From contig OY743168.1 of the NCBI GenBank assembly GCA_963555705.1, positions 20,838,139-20,902,138 of the forward strand: a stretch of DNA of 64,000 nucleotides, given 5' to 3'. Below the pieces are notes generated by a model, which was not told the DNA's origin, did not search any database, and worked only from the letters and a program-made list of their open reading frames with translations. Within the stretch, counting starts at the first letter, position 1. Each line of letters begins with the position of its first letter. The DNA comes from Ligustrum vulgare. Its lineage: Eukaryota; Streptophyta; Magnoliopsida; Lamiales; Oleaceae. Positions 10,946 through 20,520 of this stretch are shown here, in pieces. Position numbers and translations under genes: made by a program.

Positions 10946-12115
10946 CTATTGTGGAGGTTGATCGTCTCGAGCTCTCTGCAAATGCCGAATCTGTTCCCGA
11001 ATGGCCCTCTGCTCCTCCAGTAGAAGCTGCTGATCTTCTTGCATAGCATTCAGCTGGGTTTGGAAAGCTTGCATCATGCCTAGCATCTGAAGCTCAAAAG
11101 GGGTAGGAGCATTTGGCTGTTGTGGCGCTTCCCGTGCTGCGGGCTCCCCGGCGCCCTGATCATCATCGGAGTCCCCTGATTCATCATCTCCGTGACCTCG
11201 CTTCGCGATGATCTTCCTGCGAGCATTCTCCAAACTCGCCTTCGTGAGGCGATTCCCATGCCCCAAGGTGTCGTCACTAACTGCAGCGGGAACTCTTTGA
11301 GCCCGGCATAAGGCGGTGATTAAACATGGGAATGGCATACCTCGCTTCTGTGGTATCAAGCTGGCGTAAGTGGAAATCGTATCAAAGATGTGCTGCCCCA
11401 AGTCAAACTTGATTCCCATGGTGATGGCGTAGTAGACCCGGAGGTAGCGAACAGATACTGTAGTGAGGCTAGTGGACGGGAAGAGACTCCCCGACCCCCA
11501 CTGGTGCAGGTACCAGGCGTCCCGCTGTAGATCCCGATTCTTGTAATGTGGAAGGATGACATTCAGGGAGTCATGGAGTTCAGGCTTCAAAGCCCATCGG
11601 AGTACCTCTTGGTCCGGAAAGAAAATACCCGCAGTAGACGACATGGGGACCGACCCAGTGCTATTTATTCCCAAGTGGTGTTCCACCACATCCTTATCAA
11701 ATTTGATTCTCTTTCCCGCAACTCTAGTGTGGTGAAAGTCAAGGGAACCCTCGTCACCAATTTCCTTGTTGAACTGGGTGTAGAATTTATACACCAGCGG
11801 GGGGTTCCCAAACGGTAGATCACTCACGAATTTGACCCACCCGAATTCAACGAAGCGGGCCCAAAATCGTCGCGGGGCAATGACGGTGTCAGCGCTCCTC
11901 CATTCCTGAAAGTCTTCTGGGAGGAAAAGCCGCTCCTTTATGCAAAGCTTAGACTGGGCCTTTTCCTGGCGGGGCACAGCCGAGGATTCCCCCGCCACTT
12001 GCTTACCTTTCTTTGTCGGTGGAGCCATAGTAAATCCTGAAAAGGGAACGAGGAGATTAGTCGAGCATGGAAAGGTAAAAGTGCGCAAGTCAATAGAGCG
12101 TGATGGTAAAGGCAA
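10946..12115 (-). CDS. Athila downstream ORF (env-position, putative plant transposon protein)
   Basis: This is a 389-codon intact ORF between integrase and the 3' LTR, where Athila elements carry their env-like or extra ORF. The likely true start is Met29 (codon at 12026-12028, MAPPTKKGKQ), because a good 3' splice site, CCCTTTTCAG, lies just upstream and would let a spliced subgenomic RNA begin there. The central part (WRSADTVIAPRRFWARF, GINSTG, ISTYASLIPQ) resembles the Pfam family named putative plant transposon protein. The C-terminus is acidic (DDESGDSDDDQ), then Gln/Glu/Arg-rich and probably coiled coil. I see no signal peptide or convincing membrane segment, so a membrane envelope role is not supported. 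Function unknown. Confidence 0.75.
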   Translation of the reverse strand: MPLPSRSIDLRTFTFPCSTNLLVPFSGFTMAPPTKKGKQVAGESSAVPRQEKAQSKLCIKERLFLPEDFQEWRSADTVIAPRRFWARFVEFGWVKFVSDLPFGNPPLVYKFYTQFNKEIGDEGSLDFHHTRVAGKRIKFDKDVVEHHLGINSTGSVPMSSTAGIFFPDQEVLRWALKPELHDSLNVILPHYKNRDLQRDAWYLHQWGSGSLFPSTSLTTVSVRYLRVYYAITMGIKFDLGQHIFDTISTYASLIPQKRGMPFPCLITALCRAQRVPAAVSDDTLGHGNRLTKASLENARRKIIAKRGHGDDESGDSDDDQGAGEPAAREAPQQPNAPTPFELQMLGMMQAFQTQLNAMQEDQQLLLEEQRAIREQIRHLQRARDDQPPQ

Positions 12116-13065
12116 AAATTGAAAACAAGGCTGATCCCGTAAGATATATATATAGCAAAGAGGAATAAGCTATTGACACTAAGCAAGCAATAAGGTTTCA
12201 CATCAAGTCAATCCCTGCAATTGAACTCCCACCATTACAATTATACGCTTAAACAAACACAATAGGCATATTGGATTCGAAATCGCATGGCAACACACAC
12301 TTCCAACTATCCTAGACATTTCATCGAACACCTAGAGTGGGAATGAAAAAAAGAAGCCATTGTTACCAAACAAGTAAAATGCAAGGTTCCCAAATCGCAA
12401 GCACCACCTCAATGCAGCAAAACCAAACAACGAAAAGGGAAGTAACGAGATACCTATGGAAGTAGAGATATTACCCAAGACATAGAGGAGAAAAGAAAAG
12501 GCGTGCATACCTTAAAATCTTGTGAAGAGGAAGGTTCGTGATGTGCGTGGTGGAAGAATGCAATGAGAATCCCTTATAATATGACAATATGGGTTCGAAT
12601 GGGAGGGATTAGCGTGAGAGGGAGGTGGGTGAATGGTGGAGAAAATGGGAGACTGAGATTGGGATGGGAAAGAAGGGGATTATCGTTTAAAATAAATTTG
12701 TAAACAGGCGGGCTTACGGCCGTAAAGGTATGACTTACGGCCGTAAGTCGTATTCTGAAAAAAAAAAAAAAAAAAAAAAAATTAAAAGGGCCAATTACGG
12801 CCGTAAAAGTTTAGTGACGGCCGTGATAAGGCTTCTGCATAAAAATAAAACGCTTGAGTTACGGCCGTAAAAGGTTGTATTACGGCCGTAACCAGGCTAC
12901 TGGAAATTTCATGTTTTTTTTTTTTTTTTTTTTTTTGACTGAAAAAAATAAATAAATAAATAAAAAAAAATAAAAAGTCGAGGAGATAAAGAAACTCCCT
13001 TCTCGGGTTGCCTCCCGAGCAGCGCCTTTGTTTACTGTCGTTGGCTCGACTGAGTCCGTGTGAGA
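12116..13065 (-). other. Athila spacer between pol and the downstream ORF
   Basis: Non-coding, with poly-A/T runs at about 12759-12781 and 12914-12936. It contains three pairs of the same ACGGCCGT palindrome found in the LTR. A possible intron for expression of the downstream ORF would lie here. Confidence 0.6.
12714..12891. promoter_or_regulatory. Six internal TTACGGCCGTAA palindromes in three pairs
   Basis: Copies start at 12714/12735, 12795/12815 and 12859/12880, so the pair spacings are 21, 20 and 21 bp. Each pair is followed within about 10 bp by TTCTG, CTTCTGC or CTACTGG, as in the LTR array. One copy is TGACGGCCGTGA, a compensated change that stays palindromic. Confidence 0.7.
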
Positions 13066-14244
13066 CTATTGCCCGATGTTGGCGTTTTCCAGTGCAACCA
13101 CCTCCAAGTTCTCGGTTTGGAACCCCTCGTAGTAGGGCTTGAGGCGGTGTCCATTGACCTTGAACGTTTTATCAGTTTTCAAGCTTTTGATCTCGACTGC
13201 ACCATGGGGAGAAACATTAATAACGACAAAAGGTCCAACCCAACGAGAACGAAGCTTACCTGGATGAAGCTTGAGCCGAGAGTGAAACAAAAGAACTTTC
13301 TGGCCCTCACTAAAACTTTTTCGAGAAATGCGTTGATCATGGAAGGCTTTGGCCCGATCTTTATAAATCATGGCATTCTCGTAGGCTTCATTTCGGATCT
13401 CGTCGAGTTCTTGCAATTGAAGCTTCCTATGATCTCCCGCTACTCCCCAGTCCATGTTGCATTGCTTAATGGCCCAGTAAGCTTTGTGCTCGAGTTCCAC
13501 AGGTAGGTGGCACGGTTTCCCAAACACCAATCGGAATGGGGACATACCAATCGGCGTCTTGTAAGAGGTTCTATAAGCCCATAATGCATCTTCCAGTCTG
13601 ATACTCCAATCCTTGCGGTCTGGCCGAACTGTTTTCTCGAGTATAGACTTAACCTCCCTATTTGAAATTTCTGCCTGCCCACTGGTTTGGGGGTGATATG
13701 CGGTGGATACTCGGTGCAACACACCATATTTCTTTAGTAGTGCCTCAATGGTGCGGTTGCAAAAGTGTGTTCCTCTGTCACTGATCATTGCCCGAGGTAT
13801 ACCGAACCTGCTAAAAATGTTAGCCTTTACAAAATCTGCAACAACCTTAGAGTCATTAGTACGGGTGGCTTTGGCTTCCACCCATTTGGAAACATAATCA
13901 ACAGCTAACAAAATGTAATTGCAACCAAAAGACGGGGGAAAGGGACCCATGAAGTCAATGCCCCAAACATCAAAAATCTCACATACAATTATGGGATTTT
14001 GGGGCATTTGATCTCGTTGGGATAGATTACCTGATCTTTGGCAATTGTCGCAAGACTTACAGAATATGTAAGCGTCTTTGAATATGGTAGGCCAAAAGAA
14101 ACCACTATCCAATACCTTTTGTGCGGTCCTCCTTGGTCCAAAGTGGCCCCCACATGCGTAGGAATGGCAGAAGGTAAGGATTGATTTGTGTTCTGATCCG
14201 GGCACGCACCTCCGAATGATTTGATCGGGGCATCTCTTCCACAA
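13066..14244 (-). CDS. Athila integrase (C-terminal part of pol, after an in-frame stop)
   Basis: This open frame continues the gag-pol frame after the TAA at 14245-14247. It starts with the HHCC zinc-binding region ([11 protein letters not shown], then [11 protein letters not shown]). The catalytic core follows, with Asp in [10 protein letters not shown], Asp in MISDRGTHF and Glu in [11 protein letters not shown], then a C-terminal domain ([20 protein letters not shown]). It would insert the cDNA into the host genome. The frame is open for 392 codons with no other lesion. No natural ATG precedes the zinc-binding region, so expression as drawn needs read-through of the stop or supply of integrase from another copy. 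Confidence 0.85.
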   Translation of the reverse strand: MWKRCPDQIIRRCVPGSEHKSILTFCHSYACGGHFGPRRTAQKVLDSGFFWPTIFKDAYIFCKSCDNCQRSGNLSQRDQMPQNPIIVCEIFDVWGIDFMGPFPPSFGCNYILLAVDYVSKWVEAKATRTNDSKVVADFVKANIFSRFGIPRAMISDRGTHFCNRTIEALLKKYGVLHRVSTAYHPQTSGQAEISNREVKSILEKTVRPDRKDWSIRLEDALWAYRTSYKTPIGMSPFRLVFGKPCHLPVELEHKAYWAIKQCNMDWGVAGDHRKLQLQELDEIRNEAYENAMIYKDRAKAFHDQRISRKSFSEGQKVLLFHSRLKLHPGKLRSRWVGPFVVINVSPHGAVEIKSLKTDKTFKVNGHRLKPYYEGFQTENLEVVALENANIGQ

Positions 14245-17200
14245 TTATGGATCATCCCAAATGTAGTATTTGGCGTCACTCCTCATTTTATGCTTCTTTG
14301 CCTGCGAAAAATGGGTTGGCATTAGTTTAGAAGTTATATAATTTACTAGGTCAGCATACCATGGGAGGTTCGCTTCAGTCGCGAATAAGCTTTCGTCCGG
14401 AAAAGCTTCACGCAGGGGTAGGTCGTCCTCGGCTCTCACTACCCTGCTAAGATGGTCGGCCACTACATTTTCCGATCCTGCTTTATCCTTTATTTCCAAG
14501 TCAAACTCTTGTAGTAAGAGTATCCATCGGATGATTCTCGGTTTTGCATCCTTTTTCACAAATAAGTGCCTCAAAGCTGCATGATCTGTAAAAATAATAA
14601 CTTTAGAACCCAATAAATATGATCGAAATTTTTCTAAAGCAAAAACCACAGATAAAAGTTCCTTTTCAGTAGTGGTATAGTTTGATTGGGCCTGATTCAA
14701 TGTTCGAGAAGCATAGTAGACCACATGGGCTGCTCTCCCGACCCGTTGTCCTAAAACCGCCCCCACGGCATAGTCACTGGCATCGCACATTATTTCGAAT
14801 GGAAGATCCCAGTTAGGTGGTTGGATAATGGGTGGTGTAGTCAACCGCTCCTTTAATTGGTTATAGGCCTTTTTGCACAGATCATTGAACTCGAATGGCA
14901 CGTCGTTTTGCAACAAATTGCACAGTGGGGATGCAATTTTTGAGAAGTCTTTTATGAACCTGCGATAAAAACCTGCGTGGCCAAGAAAAGATCGTATATC
15001 CCGCACATTTGCGGGGTAAGGTAATGCAGATATGAGGTCTACCTTAGCCTTATCGACCTCTATTCCTTTTATGGACACTATATGACCCAACACTATCCCT
15101 TGATCTACCATAAAATGACATTTTTCCCAGTTTAAGACCAGGTTAGTGTCAATGCATCGTTTTAAAATCAAAGTTAGATTATCTAGACATGCATCGAATG
15201 AATCACCCCACACACTAAAGTCGTCCATGAACACTTCAATAATTTGTCCTATGTATTCAGAAAAAATGCTCATCATACAACGTTGAAACGTCGCAGGAGC
15301 ATTACACAAACCAAAAGGCATGCGCCTATATGCATAAGTGCCAAATGGACAAGTAAATGTGGTTTTTTCTTGATCCTCGGGTGTTATGGAAATTTGAAAA
15401 TAACCAGAAAAACCATCTAAGAAACAATAATGGGAATGACCTGCTAATTTTTCTAACATTTGATCGATAAAGGGAAGGGGAAAATGATCTTTTCGAGTGT
15501 CGGCATTTACCTTCCTATAGTCGATGCATACTCGATACCCGGATTGCACCCTAGTTGGTACAAGCTCGCCATCTCTGTTTTCCACCACTGTCACTCCAGA
15601 TTTCTTGGGCACCACTTGCACTGGACTGATCCATTTGCTGTCTGAAATTGGGTAAATCATTCCTGCTCCCAACAGCTTTAAGATCTCCTTTTTCACCACG
15701 TCCATCATTGCCGGATTGAGTCTTCGTTGAGCTTGTCTGGATGGTTGAGCTCCTTCCTCAAGCAATATCCGGTGCATACAGATCGATGGACTGATTCCTT
15801 TGATATCTGCAATTGTCCATCCAATTGCTTCTTTATGCTCCCGAAGAACCCGAACCAGCTTATCTTCTTCCAATTTGGTGAGGTTGGAGGAAATGATTAC
15901 CGGGAGTGTTTCTCCATCACCAAGAAATGCATACTTCAAATGGGCTGGTAGGGTTTTCATTTCCACTACGGGTGCCTGCAAGACAGAGGGTAGCAATTTG
16001 TTAGGATAGTCTTTCAATTGGATTGTTTTAATAGTGTACCTGTGCGGCACGGGTTCCAACGAGTTAAGTGCAATGATTTCATTTTGCAGTTCCCTGCTCA
16101 TCCCCACATCATCGTCATCAATTTGACTCAATGATTCAGAAATAGCTGTTTCTAGTTCGTCCCTGCAATTTAGTTCAAACACTTTCTGCACAGTAGGGGT
16201 AATTATGTCAATAGAATATGCAACATAAATATCATTCGGGTGTTTTATTGCATCATAAATGTTAAATTGTACCACCTCCCCATCAAATTCCATAGTTAAT
16301 ACCCCCTTCCTAACATCGATAGTAGTTTGAGAAGTCCATAAAAAGGGTCTTCCTAGCAAAATAGGGGTGGAATTAGGAGAATGGTCGTCGTTCATGTCCA
16401 GGACATAAAAGTCTGCAGGAAATACTAGGTTCCCTACTTGCACTAAAACATCTTCAACTACCCCATCTGGATAAGCATTTGAACGGTCGGCTAGTTGAAC
16501 AATCACATTTGTTTCAGTCATATTAGCAAGTTTTAATGCATTGTAAGTAGACCTAGGCATTACATTTATAGATGCACCTAAATCTATTAATGCACGATCC
16601 AGCTTAGTGTTACCTATTTGGCATGGTATAGTGAACATACCTGGGTCCTTGCATTTTGGGGGCAGTTTCCTTTGGAAGAGTGCTGACACATTTTCCCCCA
16701 TTCTTACCATTTCATTTCCCATCAACTTCCGTTTGTTGGTGCACAGCTCTTTTAAGAACTTCGCGTAACGGGGCACTTGCTTGATTGCATCCAACAGTGG
16801 AATGTTGATTTCCACTTTCCTGAACATTTCCAGAATTTCCTTCTCCTTACTTTCCTTAGTCGCCTTCGCTAACCTGCTTGGAAAAGGCGGTGGAGTTAGT
16901 TTCGCATTCACAACAGGTTCGGTTTTTACCTGAGAGTTTCGTGGAATGCTGTTTTTCTTTTCGACTTCTTTTTCTTCAACCTCCTCCTCTTCACTCGCGG
17001 TTGGCTTTGATTGTGGCGCCTCAATTTCTTTTCCACTTCGAAGAGTAATTGCACTTACATTCTTCGGATTCACCTCGGGTTGAGATGGCAATTTTCCTCC
17101 TGTTTGTGCTTCCAATCTATTGATAGCTGTGGCCATTTGACTCATTTGATTTTCCAGGTTTTGAATGCTGGATTTGGCATCCTGTTGAAATTGTAGAGTG

Positions 17201-18390
17201 TTAGTGGCCAAAGTTTTCATCATTTCTTCGAGAGACATACCTGATGATTGTGGCTTTTGCTGATATTGTCCCTGTGGATGGAAATTTCCTTGTTGTTGAA
17301 AATTCCCTTGAGGCTTGTTGGAGACGAAACCCGGAGGTTTGTTATTTCCATAGCTCAAGTTCGGGTGGTCCCTCCAGCCAGGATTGTAAGCGTTCGAGTA
17401 CGGATTGTATTGTTGTTTTTGAAATGGGAAGCCTCCAGCAGCGTTCACTTGTTCACTGTTTTCCTCTTGGAGCACTGGGCACGCGTCCGTTGCATGTCCG
17501 AAATTAGCACATATCCCGCATGCTTTGACTTGTTGTGCACTTCCTACAGTAAGTTTTTTAACGAGATTTGTTAGTTCAAACAGTTGGCTTTCTATATTGG
17601 AACTACTTACCTCGTTCACGCGGCGAACTTGCATGTCTCGGGTTGGGTTAAATTGCTGAGTGTTTTCAGCCATGTTGGAAATCAAAGCCTGAGCCTGTTC
17701 TGGTGTTTTGTCCATTAAGGCACCTCCACTTGCGGCATCTATCATACTTCTATCCATTGGTAGCAGTCCTTCGTAGAAATATTGCACTAGTAGTTGTTCG
17801 CTGATTTGATGATGGGGGCATCTCGAGATGAGCTTCTTGAAGCGCTCCCAATATTCATACAGCGATTCACCATTGTTTTGACGAACCCCGCAAATTTCCT
17901 TCCGGATTGTTCCAGCCCGAGAAGCAGGAAAATATTTTTCCAAAAATAGCCTCTTCATGTCATTCCAGGTGGTGACTGATCCGGATGGTAAACAGTATAG
18001 CCAATCAGTAGCGGCATCCTTTAACGAGAATGGAAAGGCCCTCATTTTAATTTGTTCCTCGGTAATACCAGTGGGTCTCATACTGTCACAAACCACGTGG
18101 AATTCCTTGAGATGCCTGTAAGGGTCTTCACCAGCATATCCTCGAAAAGTTGGCAACAAGTGAATGAGTCCAGATTTGAGTTCAAAAGTTTTTCCCTCCT
18201 CCACTGTCGGAAAAGTGATACAGAGTGGCTGTTGAGCGACATCTGGGGTGGCCAATTGTTTAAGTGTCCTGTTGTTGAGGTTATTTGCTGCCATTTGTTC
18301 TAGTGCTTCCCTTCTTCGCTGTTGAAAAGTTCGCTCGATTTCTGGATCAAATAGAAAATATTCAGGATTAGTGGATCGAGTTTTATGCAT
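14245..18390 (-). CDS. Athila gag-protease-reverse transcriptase-RNase H polyprotein
   Basis: A 1381-codon ORF. The gag capsid domain is at residues ~80-260 (TFRGYAGEDPYRHLKEF), with a CCHC knuckle near 291-304 (CGICANFGHATDAC). The aspartic protease motif ALIDLGASINVMP is near 600. Reverse transcriptase spans about 900-1120, with the catalytic motif FMDDF near 1055. RNase H starts near 1200 (MCDASDYAVGAVLG, FTDHAAL). The ORF ends at a TAA after YYIWDDP, and the same frame continues with integrase. The stop is a single-codon lesion or a leaky stop. The start ATG lies about 160 bp downstream of the 5' LTR, just after the primer site. Confidence 0.9.
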   Translation of the reverse strand: MHKTRSTNPEYFLFDPEIERTFQQRRREALEQMAANNLNNRTLKQLATPDVAQQPLCITFPTVEEGKTFELKSGLIHLLPTFRGYAGEDPYRHLKEFHVVCDSMRPTGITEEQIKMRAFPFSLKDAATDWLYCLPSGSVTTWNDMKRLFLEKYFPASRAGTIRKEICGVRQNNGESLYEYWERFKKLISRCPHHQISEQLLVQYFYEGLLPMDRSMIDAASGGALMDKTPEQAQALISNMAENTQQFNPTRDMQVRRVNEVSSSNIESQLFELTNLVKKLTVGSAQQVKACGICANFGHATDACPVLQEENSEQVNAAGGFPFQKQQYNPYSNAYNPGWRDHPNLSYGNNKPPGFVSNKPQGNFQQQGNFHPQGQYQQKPQSSGMSLEEMMKTLATNTLQFQQDAKSSIQNLENQMSQMATAINRLEAQTGGKLPSQPEVNPKNVSAITLRSGKEIEAPQSKPTASEEEEVEEKEVEKKNSIPRNSQVKTEPVVNAKLTPPPFPSRLAKATKESKEKEILEMFRKVEINIPLLDAIKQVPRYAKFLKELCTNKRKLMGNEMVRMGENVSALFQRKLPPKCKDPGMFTIPCQIGNTKLDRALIDLGASINVMPRSTYNALKLANMTETNVIVQLADRSNAYPDGVVEDVLVQVGNLVFPADFYVLDMNDDHSPNSTPILLGRPFLWTSQTTIDVRKGVLTMEFDGEVVQFNIYDAIKHPNDIYVAYSIDIITPTVQKVFELNCRDELETAISESLSQIDDDDVGMSRELQNEIIALNSLEPVPHRYTIKTIQLKDYPNKLLPSVLQAPVVEMKTLPAHLKYAFLGDGETLPVIISSNLTKLEEDKLVRVLREHKEAIGWTIADIKGISPSICMHRILLEEGAQPSRQAQRRLNPAMMDVVKKEILKLLGAGMIYPISDSKWISPVQVVPKKSGVTVVENRDGELVPTRVQSGYRVCIDYRKVNADTRKDHFPLPFIDQMLEKLAGHSHYCFLDGFSGYFQISITPEDQEKTTFTCPFGTYAYRRMPFGLCNAPATFQRCMMSIFSEYIGQIIEVFMDDFSVWGDSFDACLDNLTLILKRCIDTNLVLNWEKCHFMVDQGIVLGHIVSIKGIEVDKAKVDLISALPYPANVRDIRSFLGHAGFYRRFIKDFSKIASPLCNLLQNDVPFEFNDLCKKAYNQLKERLTTPPIIQPPNWDLPFEIMCDASDYAVGAVLGQRVGRAAHVVYYASRTLNQAQSNYTTTEKELLSVVFALEKFRSYLLGSKVIIFTDHAALRHLFVKKDAKPRIIRWILLLQEFDLEIKDKAGSENVVADHLSRVVRAEDDLPLREAFPDESLFATEANLPWYADLVNYITSKLMPTHFSQAKKHKMRSDAKYYIWDDP

Positions 18391-18525
18391 ATAAATAAAT
18401 AGATAAATAAAAAATTTCGGAATTTCAAATTTTTTTTTTTTTTTTTTTTTTTAATCAATTAATAAAATAAAATGCAGAGAAAAAAATAAAATTCTAATTA
18501 ACTAAACAACTAAATTGGTTGACCG

Positions 18526-18544
18526 TTCCCCGGCAACGGCGCCA
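18526..18544 (-). other. Athila primer-binding site (tRNA-Asp type)
   Basis: On the minus strand TGGCGCCGTTGCCGGGGAA lies six bases inside the 5' LTR. It matches the complement of a plant tRNA-Asp 3' end, the primer usually reported for Athila. Confidence 0.85.
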
Positions 18545-19470
18545 AAAATTTGATGCGTGTCGTAATGCACCAAAATAATAATTAAATTCCTTGTTCACTA
18601 TTACTAAGAATATAGCAGTGGAAGCAAGGGTCGATCCCACGAGGAACGGGAACTAATTTAATGCCATGTCAATTAGAATTATAAGGGGGGGTTTTTGAGT
18701 TGAAAATTGCAATTAATCTAAATGATCAAGTAAAGATGTAAAATAGCTGGAATAAAAATCAATTAATAAGAAATCCTAGTTCTCAGGTTCGGTTGTGCCC
18801 TATCATAATATTGTCATTCCCCAAGCAACGCATGTACTATTTCCTTTGTTTTATTTATCACCCGGACTAATCAAAAAGCTCTAATTAATCCAATTCTTCC
18901 TTAATAATAATCAATTAGAATTAGTTCTCCAATCAATTTAGAGTGAATGAACAACCTAGAATAAGCTCCCTAGATTTAATTCATTAACTATGTGAAAACA
19001 AGAAGAATTAGGTGAACTAAATTATCAATTTCATATGCTCGAATTTGATTAATCTAGATTGGATTTTCATATGGAAATATAAAATCACCAATTACTACTA
19101 TGATTTGGATAACAAGACAAATACGAATCCAATTACCCAAATTAGCAAACATCAACACAATAATTAAAAGACAAGGCCTTAATCAATTAATAAATTGTCT
19201 TGACGAAATTAATGTTCATGAAAAATCCAATAAATAAAACATTAGAAACAAGAACTACGTTACAAGTTTAAGGAATGAATAATAAAATAATATGAACACA
19301 ACGTCCCCCTTGAACTAGGTTGAGAAGACTAGCCACGCATTGCCATGAAGAATTCCCCAAAAATATTGTCTTGATTCACCTTGATTTTGCCTCGGATTTC
19401 TTCTTTTCAAACCTTGATATTGGTGGCTCTTAAAAATAATAATCTCCTTTTTCTTGTCATGAACTTCCCT

Positions 19471-19477
19471 ATTTATA
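19471..19477 (-). promoter_or_regulatory. Athila LTR TATA box
   Basis: Minus-strand TTATAAATAGG is the best core-promoter match in the LTR. It lies about 85 bp downstream of the last palindrome in the direction of transcription. Confidence 0.6.
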
Positions 19478-19563
19478 ACCTCAATTTTCGTGCCCTAGCT
19501 TTGGCCTCAAGAAATCCCAAATTATGGAAAGAATTGAAATAAGGAAATTCTTGACTTGAAGAT

Positions 19564-19839
19564 TTACGGCCGTAATTTTCCATTTACGGCCGTAATTGAG
19601 TTTCTGCGTATTTTCCAAAGTTGACATTACGGCCGTGACATATCCATTTACGGCCGTGACATATCAATTTACGGCCGTGACATATCAATTTACGGCCGTA
19701 ACTAAATCTCTGCTGATTTCTTTCTTTTAGATGGTTACGGCCGTAACTTTACCTTTACGGTCGTAACTAAGTCTCTGCTTAATTTCACTTTGCTTCACGA
19801 CACTTTCACGGCCGTAACCTTATTTTCTTACGGCCGTAA
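19564..19839. promoter_or_regulatory. Ten-copy TTACGGCCGTAA palindrome array (5' LTR)
   Basis: Same arrangement as in the 3' LTR at an offset of 10,902 bp. It sits in U3 directly upstream of the TATA box. Nine copies keep an intact ACGGCCGT core. Confidence 0.7.
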
Positions 19840-20033
19840 CTTTATTTGCATGAAAGTCCCCAACTTCAGTTTTTGAGTGCATTTTGATCCTTTTTTCTTC
19901 TTTTCTCTTCTTTTATGATCCTATGCAATATAAAACATAAAATGCATTAATAATACTTAAATAGAATCACATTATTGCTTATTTAAGGATATAAGTGCAT
20001 CAAATAAACGTTAATATAACACTTATCAGTATT

Positions 20034-20520
20034 CACTGTGATAGCTGAACGATTTTGTCCCTCCCTTTGACGGCTGGCGCTTTGATTAGCCCATTCTCTA
20101 AGAAGTATGGGTTAACCACATTAATCATACGGCTCACAAAAATCGATGAACCTAGATCGTTGGGATCCCTATAAATCCTTCTTCATTTCATTATTTCCCC
20201 TTTTACCACTTTCTAAGAGTCTTCGTAGCAATACTCTAGCGAAAGCTTGTTCCGTTTTTTCTTTTTCCTGCAAGTTTCGAGTTTTCTCCCCAAGGGCTTT
20301 CTACCCAGCATCCGCCTTTACTGTTCCACGGTTTCTTTACCGGCAAGTTCTTCATTCCCAGTGTGCGATTTCAAGCATTCGTCATCTGAAGGTAAACCTC
20401 TTGGTCTCTGTATATGCGAGATTTTTCTATTTTTAGTTTTTTGTTGTGGGTTTGAAAATTTTGCTTTTGCACCTTGCTTTTCTTTCATTGAGTCTGACCC
20501 AACTTTAAAACAAAACAAAA
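20034..20520 (+). other. Tat copy 1: upstream region of the antisense ORF, with TATA-like box
   Basis: Tat sequence resumes here after the Athila insertion. CTATAAATCC at 20169-20178 on the plus strand aligns with CTTATAAAGC at 48024-48033 of copy 2. In both copies the TATA-like box is about 345-350 bp before the antisense ATG. A possible 5' splice donor, AAGGTAAACC, lies near 20390. Confidence 0.5.

Larger units (their letters stand above)
7649..20028 (-). mobile_element. Athila-lineage Ty3/gypsy retrotransposon, nearly complete and young
   Basis: The 12,380-bp element has a perfect GTATT duplication (7644-7648 and 20029-20033) and two LTRs of identical length (1478 bp). I saw only two differences between them: A/G in the run following ATCAAAAA, and ACGGCCGT/ACGGTCGT. 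On the minus strand the order is 5' LTR, tRNA-Asp-type primer site, gag-protease-RT-RNase H, integrase, spacer with palindromes, a further ORF, a 1.8-kb non-coding tail, polypurine tract and 3' LTR. A single in-frame stop separates RNase H from integrase. The layout, the primer site and the DLGAS protease motif fit Athila. Confidence 0.93.
18551..20028 (-). repeat. Athila 5' LTR
   Basis: 1478 bp, the partner of 7649-9126. In the element's direction it carries the palindrome array (19839 down to 19564), then a TATA box, then R/U5. One palindrome, at 19755, has a C-to-T change that breaks its symmetry. Confidence 0.95.

Noticed and set aside
13060..13506. 148-codon plus-strand ORF
   Set aside because: Antisense shadow of the Athila integrase C-terminus.
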